A DNA stretch of 64,000 nucleotides, from NCBI RefSeq assembly GCF_014925405.1, contig NZ_AQHJ01000019.1, forward strand, positions 62,001 to 126,000. The letters run 5' to 3'. Positions 19,259 to 28,763 of the stretch are shown here, one piece after another; within the stretch, counting starts at the first letter, position 1, and each line of letters starts with the position of its first letter. Position numbers and translations under genes: made by a program. The DNA comes from Pseudoalteromonas ulvae UL12 (GTDB lineage: Bacteria; Pseudomonadota; Gammaproteobacteria; Enterobacterales; Alteromonadaceae). The notes under the pieces are model-generated. The model was not told where the DNA came from. It saw nothing but the letters and a program-made list of their open reading frames with translations, and ran no database searches.

Positions 19259-20449
19259 TTAACCCTCCACTCGCGCAATCAATGACACCACTTGATCGCT
19301 ATCAATACCGCTGATCACTTCGACTAAACTAGCACTGCGCTGGCCTATCTCGACTTGCTGTTTTATATATTTCCCTTGCTGATAAAGGAAAACAAAATCA
19401 GCATTTTCTTCTTTAAAAACCGCATGACTTGGCACTGTGATAGCCTGTGACACTTGCGCAACTAAAATAGAGGCTGTCAGTTTTAAGCCCGGAAAAAATC
19501 CAGCTTGGGTGGCATCTAAAGCCGCTTTCACTTGGTAAAATTTTTGTGGATCGCCTCGTTTTATACTCTGTGGGAACGGACTCACTTCACTGATCGTCGC
19601 CGTAAATGTGTGCTGAGCCTGCGCATTCAGTGTAAAACTCACTGTCTGCCCAACCGCTAAATCAAACGCCTCGCGTTCAGCCACAAACAGTTTGAGCGCC
19701 ATCACACTGGTATCGGGTAATTCTGCTATCTTCTGCCCTGGCCACAATGTTTGCCCTTCTTTAGGTTTTTCACCGCGCCAATTAGCCTCATACGTCAATA
19801 ACCCATCATGGGGCGCGACCACTTCAAGGGATGAAAGATTGCTATCAATCATGCTCATACGCTGCTTAAACTGCGATTCTTTCATCGCAATCAAAGCCAT
19901 CTCTCCCGCAGAGCTGTGTGAAAACCGTTGATCATTCCACGCTAAGAATTGCTCTTTTGCCTGCAAAAATTCGGTATTTTGTGCAGCATCAATAATATCG
20001 AGCTTCGAACGAATGCGAATATCGTCAATATTGTAATCTTGCGAAAACTGCTTTTCATGACCAACCGCTGCTAAATCGAACTGTAAAATCGCCTTTTCGC
20101 TATCCAGTTGTGCTTTTTTACCTTGGCTTTCTTCACTGGTTAGCGCCAAATCACTGCTCAACTGTGAACGCTCGTCTTGCAAGCGCTCCCCTTCAAAGCG
20201 TGCAACTACTTCGCCTTTTTTCACCACCGAATACTCTGGCGCGAGCCACGCTAATGTTTGCGGCCCTCGAGAGCCTACTGGCGAATTCACTGGGGTCGCT
20301 GTTACTGCTTCTAAATATCCTTTTGCAGGCACCATGGTTTTGAAATCTTGCTTGACTACCCGGTAATGCAAAGGATCCATGGCGACATCATCTTGACTAC
20401 AGCCAACCATGCAAACACTCAATAATAAACACGGAATCAACTTGCTCAT
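19259..20449 (-). CDS. periplasmic adaptor lipoprotein of the exporter (third)
   Basis: 396 residues with lipobox VGCS (Cys17), so it is lipid-anchored. It has the HlyD/RND adaptor layout: lipoyl-like halves around a coiled-coil hairpin (about residues 90-190), then beta-barrel and membrane-proximal domains (VAEREAFDLAVGQTVSF; GFFPGLKLTASILV). It shares a 4-base stop/start overlap with the second adaptor gene. Its coiled coil differs from the other two adaptors, so the three are not simple recent copies. Confidence 0.88.
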   Translation of the reverse strand: MSKLIPCLLLSVCMVGCSQDDVAMDPLHYRVVKQDFKTMVPAKGYLEAVTATPVNSPVGSRGPQTLAWLAPEYSVVKKGEVVARFEGERLQDERSQLSSDLALTSEESQGKKAQLDSEKAILQFDLAAVGHEKQFSQDYNIDDIRIRSKLDIIDAAQNTEFLQAKEQFLAWNDQRFSHSSAGEMALIAMKESQFKQRMSMIDSNLSSLEVVAPHDGLLTYEANWRGEKPKEGQTLWPGQKIAELPDTSVMALKLFVAEREAFDLAVGQTVSFTLNAQAQHTFTATISEVSPFPQSIKRGDPQKFYQVKAALDATQAGFFPGLKLTASILVAQVSQAITVPSHAVFKEENADFVFLYQQGKYIKQQVEIGQRSASLVEVISGIDSDQVVSLIARVEG

Positions 20450-21459
20450 AATGCGCCTCCTTGCGTCTGAGAATGTGCCGCCACTTCTATTTCGATACGA
20501 GCAGACATACCTGGGCGCATCACACTGGTTTCTATTTCATCTAAGGAAATTTGCGCATCGATAATACGCCGTTTGTCTTGCCAAGATTTTTCGCGAAACA
20601 CCCCACCCAGATTCAGTACATTGCCACTGACCACGCGCTCAGAACTGCCATCTAAAATGACTTTAACACGCTGACCAGGCAGCACTTTTCCACTATCTGG
20701 TTCATCTATTTGGGCCTTCACTTGCATTTTATCGAGCTTCACGACTTCGACCACAGCTTGGCCAAACTGAGCAGTTTCTCCAACGGAGAGTTTTTCATCA
20801 TCAAAATTGGTTTTGTATATCACAAAGCCATCTATTGGCGACTTCACTTTGAGTTTGTCTATTTCGCCTTGCAACTCGTTTACGTCCGCGCTCAGCCGAT
20901 CGACCTTTCCTTGCGCCATTTTCAGATTTAATTCCGTTGTCTGGTAGTGATAGTCGAGTTTCTTTTTGGCTAAAAACAAATCATTTTGCGCAATGGTAAA
21001 ATCTATTTGAGATTTTTTGCGCTCAATATCAGAACGAGAGTGATCAATGATCTGCGCCTTACGCTCAGCTTTGTCATAATTCATTTGCTGCTCAGCCACA
21101 GCAAGAATCAATTCTTGCTCATTTTCCTTTTCGCTCGACGCTTCGTTTTCAAGGGTTTTCTTAGCTTGCTCAAGTTCTCCAGTCTTTTCTATTAACCGGT
21201 CTTGCACTTGTTTATCATCAAATTTAATCACAACCTGACCTTGCTTAACCGCGCTATTTTCAGGGGCTAAAAACTTAATTTGATACTGCCACATACGTTT
21301 GATCGAGGGCGGTGCTAACAAGTGACTTTCAGCAGACTCTAATTCTCCACTGGCATAAACAACCGTACTTTGTTGCGCTGGCTTTGCTGTGATGCTGTTA
21401 TCTTGCTGGCAACCGCTGAGCAATCCTACTGCCATTAACATGATCAATCCTTTATTCAT
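20446..21459 (-). CDS. periplasmic adaptor lipoprotein of the exporter (second)
   Basis: 337 residues with lipobox LSGC (Cys17). It is an HlyD-family adaptor with a long, highly charged coiled coil (about residues 85-205), flanked by lipoyl half-motifs (KFLAPENSAVKQGQVVIKFD and KVKSPIDGFVIYKT) and a C-terminal barrel (VLPGQRVKVILDG; RPGMSARIEIEV). It overlaps the previous gene by 8 bases and the next by 4, so translational coupling is expected. Confidence 0.88.
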   Translation of the reverse strand: MNKGLIMLMAVGLLSGCQQDNSITAKPAQQSTVVYASGELESAESHLLAPPSIKRMWQYQIKFLAPENSAVKQGQVVIKFDDKQVQDRLIEKTGELEQAKKTLENEASSEKENEQELILAVAEQQMNYDKAERKAQIIDHSRSDIERKKSQIDFTIAQNDLFLAKKKLDYHYQTTELNLKMAQGKVDRLSADVNELQGEIDKLKVKSPIDGFVIYKTNFDDEKLSVGETAQFGQAVVEVVKLDKMQVKAQIDEPDSGKVLPGQRVKVILDGSSERVVSGNVLNLGGVFREKSWQDKRRIIDAQISLDEIETSVMRPGMSARIEIEVAAHSQTQGGAL

Positions 21460-22405
21460 TATCGGCTCCTGCTAGTGCTAATTGCACGCTCATTCCGGGA
21501 ATGAGTTTAAAAGTGGGTTTAGATGAAAAGCTAAATTCAGCTCTAAAATAAGCATCGCCTCCCCAGGGTTTCTTTTCTTCTGGTTGTGTCGAAATATCGG
21601 TAATGGTCGCGCTGAATTCTTGTCCTGAGTAAGCATCGAGCTTAAACGACGCGTTTTTGCCTAACGATAATTGATGAAAATCCACCTCGTGGATCCATGC
21701 TTCAATATACAACCCAGCTAACGAAGGAATTTCAGCAATGCTCCAACCGGGTTGAGCCGTCATGCCAACAAAGTTTTTTTCACCATTCCAAGGATGTTTG
21801 CCATAAATCAATGGTCCAGCTTGGGCGGCAGTTAAACTCATTTGCGCTAGCTGTTTTTCGTTTCGGGCTAAATCCGCTGTGGTTTTTTCTATCAGCAGTT
21901 GTTGTTTAGCGATATTAACCTGACTGGTAATTTTGCTCTCGCGCAATTTTTCTTGCGATTTATTCAGCTCTATTAGCGCTTTTTCTAACTCAAGTTGGTT
22001 TTTTTCATAATCGTAAGCACTCAAGTTTGCTTTTGGGATCTCGGCATCTATTCGAGCTTTTTCGAGCAATAGCTGATGACGCTTCACCGCAAACTCAGCT
22101 TCTAACATCGCTTGCTCTGCGTTACTTTTCACTCGTTGCAATTCTTCTTGACCAGTAAAGAGTGTGACTTTCGCTTGCTCTATTTGCGAGGCGATACTGC
22201 CGCTGTCAAACACCACTACCACTTCTCCTTGCTGAGCCACCTCTCCTTCAGGCTTCATCCATTGCACTTCAACTCGCCAACTATCTGTTTTAGGAGCAAA
22301 AAACTCTTGATTCTCCCGAGCTTTAATTTCACCACTGATCAACAAATCAGCAATGGCTACGCTGCTTGTAAGCAAGAGCAAACTGGCCAATATTAGGCTG
22401 CGCAT
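21452..22405 (-). CDS. periplasmic adaptor protein of the exporter (first)
   Basis: 317 residues with an ordinary cleavable signal peptide (SSVAIA), not a lipobox, unlike the two adaptors after it. Adaptor features: PEGEVAQQGEVVVVFDSG, a coiled coil of about 110 residues (80-190), then a barrel domain ending in LIPGMSVQLALAG. It overlaps the ATPase gene by 13 bases. One signal-peptide adaptor plus two lipoprotein adaptors in a single ABC exporter operon is unusual. Confidence 0.87.
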   Translation of the reverse strand: MRSLILASLLLLTSSVAIADLLISGEIKARENQEFFAPKTDSWRVEVQWMKPEGEVAQQGEVVVVFDSGSIASQIEQAKVTLFTGQEELQRVKSNAEQAMLEAEFAVKRHQLLLEKARIDAEIPKANLSAYDYEKNQLELEKALIELNKSQEKLRESKITSQVNIAKQQLLIEKTTADLARNEKQLAQMSLTAAQAGPLIYGKHPWNGEKNFVGMTAQPGWSIAEIPSLAGLYIEAWIHEVDFHQLSLGKNASFKLDAYSGQEFSATITDISTQPEEKKPWGGDAYFRAEFSFSSKPTFKLIPGMSVQLALAGADNE

Positions 22406-23073
22406 GCGCTATCCTCCACAATATTGCCATCTTTCATCCGAATGACTCTTTGTGCGTATTGCGCAATGTCTTCTTCGTGGGTCACCATCACTATGGTTTG
22501 CCCTTGCTGATGTAATTCAGTTAGTAATGTCATGATTTCATGTGATGTTTTGCTATCTAGATTACCGGTCGGCTCATCAGCAAAAATGACCGCAGGACGA
22601 TTAATAAGTGCGCGCGCTATTGCCACTCGCTGACGCTGCCCCCCAGACATCTCATTAGGACGGTGATGCGCGCGATGATCGAGCCCCACTTTCGCTAGCA
22701 TCTCTAACCCTCTTTGCATTGCTTCATCAGATGGAGTTGAGCTATAACGCAAAGGTAAAATGACATTTTGCAAAGCGGATAATCGGCTTAATAAATGAAA
22801 TGTTTGAAACACAAAACCGATTTTTTGATTGCGTATTTGCGAGAGGGAGGCATCATCAATTTCCTTAATGCTCTCCCCTGATAAAAGATATTCACCTTCA
22901 TTGGGCGTATCTAGGCAGCCGAGTATATTCATTAAAGTCGACTTGCCTGACCCTGAAGAACCCATAATCGCAACAAACTCATTTTCTTTAATATTTAAAG
23001 AAACCTTGTTCAGTGCCACCACCTGTGACTCGCCTTCCCCATAGCTTCGTTTTAGATTCTCAACCCTAATCAT
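22393..23073 (-). CDS. MacB/LolD-type ABC exporter ATPase
   Basis: 226 residues, a free-standing ATPase (not fused to the permease). Walker A GSSGSGKST, Q-loop FVFQTFHLL, signature MSGGQRQRVAIARAL, Walker B VIFADEPTGNLDS and the H-loop VTHEE are all intact. It is the first gene of the exporter operon; AATAAGGAATTTAG precedes the ATG. The four genes behind it (three adaptors and a permease) overlap or nearly touch, so all five should be one mRNA. No outer membrane TolC-type gene is in the operon, so it presumably borrows one. Confidence 0.93.
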   Translation of the reverse strand: MIRVENLKRSYGEGESQVVALNKVSLNIKENEFVAIMGSSGSGKSTLMNILGCLDTPNEGEYLLSGESIKEIDDASLSQIRNQKIGFVFQTFHLLSRLSALQNVILPLRYSSTPSDEAMQRGLEMLAKVGLDHRAHHRPNEMSGGQRQRVAIARALINRPAVIFADEPTGNLDSKTSHEIMTLLTELHQQGQTIVMVTHEEDIAQYAQRVIRMKDGNIVEDSACAA

Positions 23074-23362
23074 CTAAATTCCTTATTATTTTTTTGATTA
23101 GCTACGGTATATTAAGACGCTGTTTCGCGCAAGAATTTGAGTTTTGCTAACTGTGACAGCCGTGACATGCATCCGCCAACCCTTTAGGCGCGGCATGTTA
23201 GGTTTGGGAGAGTTTTTGATAAAACGGATACGGCAAAGAGGAATGAGTCTTGAATTAGGCAACAATGGTTTATCAATCGCTGCCTAACTGTTCTAATATT
23301 TTTTGGCGAGGGTCTGATTTACGCTTAATTTTGTTGGTTAATTGTAGGGGCGACTACCTGAT

Positions 23363-23713
23363 TTAAAACACCATAACATGATCGCACAAGTAGCGGCCGT
23401 TTTGCTTAACCAGCACCATCTCAGCGACAAAATCACCATCCTGCTGAGTGAAATTTTGTCGCCAAATCAACACTGCTGAATCTGGGCGCTTAAACACCGC
23501 CACTAGATTACGCTGCGCAAAGAGACCTTTTTCCTTTTGATATTGCTCGACCACCTTTTCGAAATATTCTGGGGTCACTATGCCTCGCATACGCGCGGTA
23601 AAATCGACAACATGGCTATCAAAGTTTCGTTGCGTCGAAGCAAGCATCAGGTTATCCATAATTGGGGTCGCAATGTTGATAATTTGCGCTTCACTTAGGG
23701 TGGTAAAATTCAT
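23363..23713 (-). CDS. small protein of the haem uptake operon, unknown
   Basis: 116 residues, predicted cytoplasmic, with no signal peptide. I do not recognise the family. Mixed helical N-terminus and beta C-terminus (FVAEMVLVKQNGRYLCDHVMVF) would fit a small binding or NTF2-like fold, but this is a guess. It lies 12 bases after hmuV on the same strand, so it is almost certainly co-transcribed with hmuTUV and may help haem handling. Confidence 0.8.
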   Translation of the reverse strand: MNFTTLSEAQIINIATPIMDNLMLASTQRNFDSHVVDFTARMRGIVTPEYFEKVVEQYQKEKGLFAQRNLVAVFKRPDSAVLIWRQNFTQQDGDFVAEMVLVKQNGRYLCDHVMVF

Positions 23714-23725
23714 ACTCGTTCCTTA

Positions 23726-24526
23726 CTAACTTAGTGCAATCTGTAAATGGGGGTGAAAATTGTTTTGCTCAAACAAGTGCGCTTTCATGTGATACACCTG
23801 CTCGAGGTTCGCTGTTTGCAACACAGTTTTTGGATCGCCCTGCGCCACCACGCAGCCATCTTGCATAATGTAAATATAATCCGCAAAACTGGCTGCTAAC
23901 GATAAGTCATGCAGTACGGCAACAACACCAGCACCTTGGTTGGCAACCTGTTTAGCCGTTTCCATCACTTGGTACTGATGAAATAAATCTAAGCTTGCGG
24001 TGGGCTCATCGATTAATAAATACGGGGTGCCATTGCGTTGCTGCTGCGCAGTATGTAAAGCAGGTAAAAGCTGTAAAAGCACCCGCGCAAGCTGAACGCG
24101 CTGCTGCTCGCCACCAGATAACAACGTAAAGGTGCGATCTAACAAGGCTGTGACTCCAACCATTTCAATCGCTTGTTTAAACATCGCCTGATGATCAAGC
24201 TCATTGCTTTGCTCGGCAAAAGCAAATGCTCCCATTTCAATTACTTCACTGACTTTAAATGGAAATTGCATCTCATAGCACTGACTCAACACTGCTCGCA
24301 GCTGAGCAAGTTGAGCATAACTAAACTGCTTTAGTGGTTGCCCATTTAAACTCACTCGACCAAAGCTTGGTTGGTAATCCCCTGCCATTATCTTTAAAGC
24401 ACTCGATTTACCTGCCCCATTAGGACCGATAATGACCACCAACTTCCCGGCCGGGATCGTCATACTGACATGGCTTAAAATGTGTTTATTCCCTTTTTCA
24501 AGGCTGACATTATCAAGTTGGAGCAT
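23726..24526 (-). CDS. hmuV: haem ABC importer ATPase
   Basis: 266 residues. Walker A GPNGAGKSS, signature LSGGEQQRVQLARVL, Walker B LLIDEPTASLD and a VLHDLSLA H-loop identify an importer ATPase of the haem/B12/siderophore class, consistent with HmuV by context. I prefer the ATG at 24526: it has GAGG five bases upstream and follows the hmuU stop by one base. The longer frame from a TTG at 24547 lacks such a site. Confidence 0.93.
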   Translation of the reverse strand: MLQLDNVSLEKGNKHILSHVSMTIPAGKLVVIIGPNGAGKSSALKIMAGDYQPSFGRVSLNGQPLKQFSYAQLAQLRAVLSQCYEMQFPFKVSEVIEMGAFAFAEQSNELDHQAMFKQAIEMVGVTALLDRTFTLLSGGEQQRVQLARVLLQLLPALHTAQQQRNGTPYLLIDEPTASLDLFHQYQVMETAKQVANQGAGVVAVLHDLSLAASFADYIYIMQDGCVVAQGDPKTVLQTANLEQVYHMKAHLFEQNNFHPHLQIALS

Positions 24527-24527
24527 A

Positions 24528-25583
24528 CTAACCTCGTTGTGAGCCAAATGTTTTAAATAACATAATCAAAAAGAATGGCCCGCCTATCGCACTTGTGAGT
24601 AACCCAATGGGCAGCTCGGCAGGCAAAATGAGTGTCCGGGCAAATAAATCTGCAACACTCAGCAAAATGGCACCTAACAGCATACTTGCTGGCATTAAAT
24701 AACGATGATCGGGGCCAATCAGCAATCGCACCAAGTGCGGTACAATAAAGCCAACAAAACCAATTACCCCGGTGATAGACACCGCTGCGCCAAGGCATAA
24801 CGCGGTGCATAAAAAGACCTGTTTTTTTAGCTTAACGACATCAAGCCCTAAATGCCTAGCTTGATGCTCACCAAGCAAATACAAATTAAGCGCTTGAGAG
24901 GATTTCAACAAGACACAGCACGATAAAACAATAATCACTGCAACAGGAAAAATCATTTTCCAGCTATTACCCGCAAGCGATCCCATGCTCCAAAATGTCA
25001 AATCACGCAATTGTTGATCAGTGCTAATCAAAGTCAAAAAACCTATCAAAGATTCCACGATTGCATTAACGGCAATTCCCGCCAATAACAAACTCACTAT
25101 GGTGAATTCACCACCATGACTGCTAAGCCGATAAATAAAACTACAAACGATTAATGCCCCGATAAATGCCCCCACTGGCACTGCATAAATAGCCAGTACT
25201 TCACTAAAATCGGTAAATAAACTCGAACCTAAAACGATCATGCTCACAGCACCAAGTGCTGCACCACCTGAGACACCAATTAGACTAGGATCTGCCAAAG
25301 GGTTACGAAAAATCGCCTGCATCGCCGCACCACATGCTCCGAGCCCAGCGCCAACCAACACACACAACACAAGTCGCGGTAAACGAATTTGCCAAATAAC
25401 AGCATCGGCTAAGCTCGTATGGTCACTGTTAATAAAAACCGAGAACAACTGTGACCACGACAAGTCAATCGCACCGCTTTGTAGCCCGATTAAGGCTACA
25501 AAAACCGTCAGCACACATAGCGCCGGAATGAATAATTGCCGCGGACGAGTATGACGACTCAGTAAAGACTGCTCGACCCACAT
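24528..25583 (-). CDS. hmuU: haem ABC importer permease (FecCD family)
   Basis: 351 residues with about ten membrane segments. Family motifs include RLPRLVLCVLVGAGLGACGA near residue 70, NPLADPSLIGVSGGAALGA and the C-terminal GFVGFIVPHLVRLLIGPDHR. Together with HmuV and HmuT it should move haem from periplasm to cytoplasm. Its ATG lies 2 bases after the hmuT stop, so translation is probably coupled. Confidence 0.94.
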   Translation of the reverse strand: MWVEQSLLSRHTRPRQLFIPALCVLTVFVALIGLQSGAIDLSWSQLFSVFINSDHTSLADAVIWQIRLPRLVLCVLVGAGLGACGAAMQAIFRNPLADPSLIGVSGGAALGAVSMIVLGSSLFTDFSEVLAIYAVPVGAFIGALIVCSFIYRLSSHGGEFTIVSLLLAGIAVNAIVESLIGFLTLISTDQQLRDLTFWSMGSLAGNSWKMIFPVAVIIVLSCCVLLKSSQALNLYLLGEHQARHLGLDVVKLKKQVFLCTALCLGAAVSITGVIGFVGFIVPHLVRLLIGPDHRYLMPASMLLGAILLSVADLFARTLILPAELPIGLLTSAIGGPFFLIMLFKTFGSQRG

Positions 25584-25585
25584 AA

Positions 25586-26479
25586 CTATAAACTCACAGG
25601 CTGCGCGGTTTTAGCGTGGCTAAATTGATAACCTTGTGGCAATTGTCCATTCAAATAAAATAAACTGGCCAGCTCAACCACAGCTTGTGGCGTGCGTGGC
25701 CCCATACCGAGTAAGTAGCCGCCATCAAAGGTATAAACACGTTGATTTTTAACTGCATTTGAAAATTGAAAATGAGGGAGTTTGGCTAGTTTTTCTGTAT
25801 TATTACCGCCGTGTGTTCCCATCATCAAAATCACATCAGGATTGAGCTCTGCAGCAGCCTCAACAGATAACGGCTTCCACCCTTCAAACGTGGCGGTTAA
25901 ATTCACCCCACCGGCAGCGGTAATAACCTGATCGGCACTGGTGCCAGCACCTGCGGCTAAGGGTTGGCCACTGCGCGCTGCTAAAACAAACAGTACCTTA
26001 GGTGCAGGCTCTGAACGCTGAGCTAAAATACTGCGCAGCGCTGCTTTATGGTGAGCGATATCAGCTAAAATAACCTCTGCTTGCGTTTGCGCACCAAGTA
26101 GCTCGGCCACTTTTTTGACTTTGTCTTCAATGCGATGAAAATCATCTTCTTGAGAAAAAATAACCGTTTTCAGCCCCATATCTTGAAGCTGTTTGAGGGA
26201 TTTGTCTGGGCCGGTATCTGCTTCGCCTAGCAATAAATCGGGCTGTAGAGCCAGCACACCTTCGACAGCAATACGCCTTACATAACCTATTTGTGGTTTT
26301 TCGGTCGCTATGGCTGGAAAAGTACTGGTGCTATCGAGGCCAACAATTTTATCTTGCTGCCCTAATGCATACACAATTTCGGTGATGGAGCCACCCGATA
26401 CCACGATACGTTCAACATCCGCATGTGAAAAAAAACTGAGCACACTCAGCAGTAAGAATAAAAAAGCTTTTTTAATCAT
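25586..26479 (-). CDS. hmuT: periplasmic haem-binding protein
   Basis: 297 residues with a Sec signal peptide (FFSHA cleavage). The fold is the helical-backbone binding protein type (VVSGGSITEIVYALG, LQPDLLLGEADTGPD, GGYLLGMGPRTPQAV). In HmuT/ShuT a tyrosine and nearby loops bind haem; the IGYVRRIAVEGV segment here carries a plausible Tyr ligand. It is the first gene of the operon hmuT-hmuU-hmuV-unknown. Confidence 0.92.
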   Translation of the reverse strand: MIKKAFLFLLLSVLSFFSHADVERIVVSGGSITEIVYALGQQDKIVGLDSTSTFPAIATEKPQIGYVRRIAVEGVLALQPDLLLGEADTGPDKSLKQLQDMGLKTVIFSQEDDFHRIEDKVKKVAELLGAQTQAEVILADIAHHKAALRSILAQRSEPAPKVLFVLAARSGQPLAAGAGTSADQVITAAGGVNLTATFEGWKPLSVEAAAELNPDVILMMGTHGGNNTEKLAKLPHFQFSNAVKNQRVYTFDGGYLLGMGPRTPQAVVELASLFYLNGQLPQGYQFSHAKTAQPVSL

Positions 26480-26574
26480 TGCATTAAATCCAGTTTGTTC
26501 GCATTAATCTTGCTAAATGAAGCCTATTAATATCGGCTTTGGTGCTGCATTGTAGCAACTCTTGACTATATGTA

Positions 26575-26593
26575 AATAATAATACTTCTCATT
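26575..26593. promoter_or_regulatory. Fur-like box between divergent haem genes
   Basis: AATAATAATACTTCTCATT matches 12 of 19 positions of the classical Fur consensus (GATAATGATAATCATTATC, recalled). It lies in the 187-base gap between hmuT and the TonB receptor gene, 74 bases before the receptor ATG, where iron-dependent repression of both sides is expected. Confidence 0.5.
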
Positions 26594-26666
26594 TTTATTA
26601 ATGTTTGATAGCTTATAAATAGACAACTAGCAAACAACTTGTTTAATTAAATTTTCGGAGAGTGTT

Positions 26667-28754
26667 ATGTTGCGTTCTAAACTCGCAATTTGTATTTCCC
26701 TTTCGTTGCTACCTGCTTTGCAAAACGTGTATGCCAGCAGCGCGATTACCACATTAGATAAAACGACAGTCACGGCCACCCGGACTGAGAAATCAACACT
26801 TTCAACTTCCCAAGCTGTTAATGTGCTTGAGATCAATGATATTGAGCGCAAGTTAAGCGGATCTATTTTTGATTCTCTTGATTTAATTCCTAACACCTCA
26901 GGTGTCGGTGGGCCGTTTGCCAATGGCTATAAGTTTGATATTCGTGGATTTAGTGACGCAGAAGATGTCATGGTAACGTTAAACGGTGCCGTACAAACGT
27001 TCGAAAAATATCGTATGGGCAGTGTATTTATTGATGCCGACCTCTATCGTAGTGTCAGCATCAAACGTGGCCCAAGTACCGTTTTACACGGTGGTGGCGC
27101 ATTGGGTGGACTTGTTCAATTTGAACTTAAAGACGCCAATGATTTCTTACGTGACGATCAAACTGTCGGCGCCAAGGTTAAACTTGGTCACCACAGTAAT
27201 AATAACCAAAAAAATGCCGCTGTTTTTGCCTATGGCACGCCGACAGAGCAACTGGATTTACTGTTTGCTTATGTCACTCGTGATTCGGATGACTTCAAAT
27301 TGTCAAATGATGAGACATTAGCAGACTCCGCCATTAAAAGTGATTCTTGGCTTGCAAAAGCCACGTATGATTTAAGCGACTTTCAAGCGCTTTCCTTTAA
27401 TGCGAGCCAAACACAAGACGCTCAACGCGCTGAATTTAACACAACCGATAAAGGCGCTTGGGGTACGGTGTACCGCGATGTAAACCAAACGACCTATAAT
27501 TTAGAATACACACAGCATGATGCGAATAACCCGTGGATCGACCTCAGTATCAAACTAGGTCAAAGTCAAAGTCATGTTACGGAAAGTGATGCCAGCCCTG
27601 CATTGGCTGATTTTATTGGTGTTGAATCTGACTACCAATACAATATCAATACGCTTGATGTGAGTAATACCTCGCGCTTTTCTAACCACGCCCTGACTTA
27701 TGGTGCGCAATACTCTAGTCAAGAAAGAGTGGGCAATAAAACTGCTTTTCCATGTTTAAACTTTAATCGTCAAACATATCAGTGTGAGCAATATGGTGAT
27801 ACTGCCAGCACCTCACAAATCAGCTCGCAACCTGCTGGTGAACAAAACAGATTTGCATTGTATATACAAGATGAATATTACTGGCAGGCTTTTACTCTGA
27901 CCGCCGGTTTACGTTATGAGAAATACCAATCAACTCCTACCGCTGAGTTTTTAGCAAAATTACCCACGCCATCGACTGGTGAAGTAGATCATGACCATGT
28001 CGTTCCTGCGGTATCGATCAATTACCAAGCAACGGATAATATTAATGTCTTTTATTCTTACCAAGAAGGCTTCCGCGCTCCACTAATTGATGAGCTTTAT
28101 GACCGTTATGGCGGTCGTTTACCTAACTTTAATCTCGATATCGAAACCAGTAATAGTCATGAATTAGGTGCAACAGCCAGCTTTGATGATGTACTCATTA
28201 ACAATGACAGTCTACGTGCGCGTTTAGTGTACTTTGATACTTCAGTTGATGATGAAATATTAAGTCAAACTAGCTCAGTGACCAACCCTGCACCTGCCCC
28301 AAGATACAATAATGCTGGCAGCAATGATCGTGATGGTTACGAGTTTGAACTCAGCTACGCCAACCGCTTTATGTACAGCAATATTGTCTACAGCGAAGTC
28401 GCCGGTCAAGATCATAACCATGAACCTTTATGGCAGTTACCTGCTGATAACCTGGTATTCGATACTGGATTATTATTTGATGATGCGTCTGTCGGGATGA
28501 CGTTTAAACACGTGCAAAACCGCGATGTACAAACCTTCAATATGCATACCCGTCAAACAGAACAAGTCCAACATGCAGGTTATAGCCTCATCAATGCTTA
28601 CGCTAACTGGCAAGTGAACCAACAAATAAATGTCAAATTGGCGCTCGATAATCTACTCGATACTGAATATCAAGTGGTTGCTGGCACCGGTGGTGCAATT
28701 GGTAACTATGGGGTAGGCCGCAATGCCAAAGTACAAATCAGCTATCAATTTTAA
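26667..28754 (+). CDS. TonB-dependent haem/haemoprotein receptor
   Basis: 695 residues. Signal peptide to about residue 24, TonB box-like TTVTATRTE, plug domain (about 45-155, with IRGFSDAEDVMVTLNGA and IKRGPSTVLHGGGALGG), then a 22-strand barrel ending in the terminal aromatic QISYQF. The haem-receptor FRAP box is present (GFRAPLIDELYDRY). The usual NPNL box is changed to PNFNL. CGGAGAG before the ATG supports the start. It is divergent from hmuTUV and followed by hmuS, so the locus covers outer membrane uptake, inner membrane transport and intracellular haem handling. Confidence 0.94.
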   Translation: MLRSKLAICISLSLLPALQNVYASSAITTLDKTTVTATRTEKSTLSTSQAVNVLEINDIERKLSGSIFDSLDLIPNTSGVGGPFANGYKFDIRGFSDAEDVMVTLNGAVQTFEKYRMGSVFIDADLYRSVSIKRGPSTVLHGGGALGGLVQFELKDANDFLRDDQTVGAKVKLGHHSNNNQKNAAVFAYGTPTEQLDLLFAYVTRDSDDFKLSNDETLADSAIKSDSWLAKATYDLSDFQALSFNASQTQDAQRAEFNTTDKGAWGTVYRDVNQTTYNLEYTQHDANNPWIDLSIKLGQSQSHVTESDASPALADFIGVESDYQYNINTLDVSNTSRFSNHALTYGAQYSSQERVGNKTAFPCLNFNRQTYQCEQYGDTASTSQISSQPAGEQNRFALYIQDEYYWQAFTLTAGLRYEKYQSTPTAEFLAKLPTPSTGEVDHDHVVPAVSINYQATDNINVFYSYQEGFRAPLIDELYDRYGGRLPNFNLDIETSNSHELGATASFDDVLINNDSLRARLVYFDTSVDDEILSQTSSVTNPAPAPRYNNAGSNDRDGYEFELSYANRFMYSNIVYSEVAGQDHNHEPLWQLPADNLVFDTGLLFDDASVGMTFKHVQNRDVQTFNMHTRQTEQVQHAGYSLINAYANWQVNQQINVKLALDNLLDTEYQVVAGTGGAIGNYGVGRNAKVQISYQF

Positions 28755-28763
28755 GGATTCATA

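Noticed and set aside
23074..23362. Possible small gene remnant reading KSDPRQKILEQLGSD on minus after the hmu operon
   Set aside because: It has no start codon, is only about 26 codons between stops and has no other support; probably chance.
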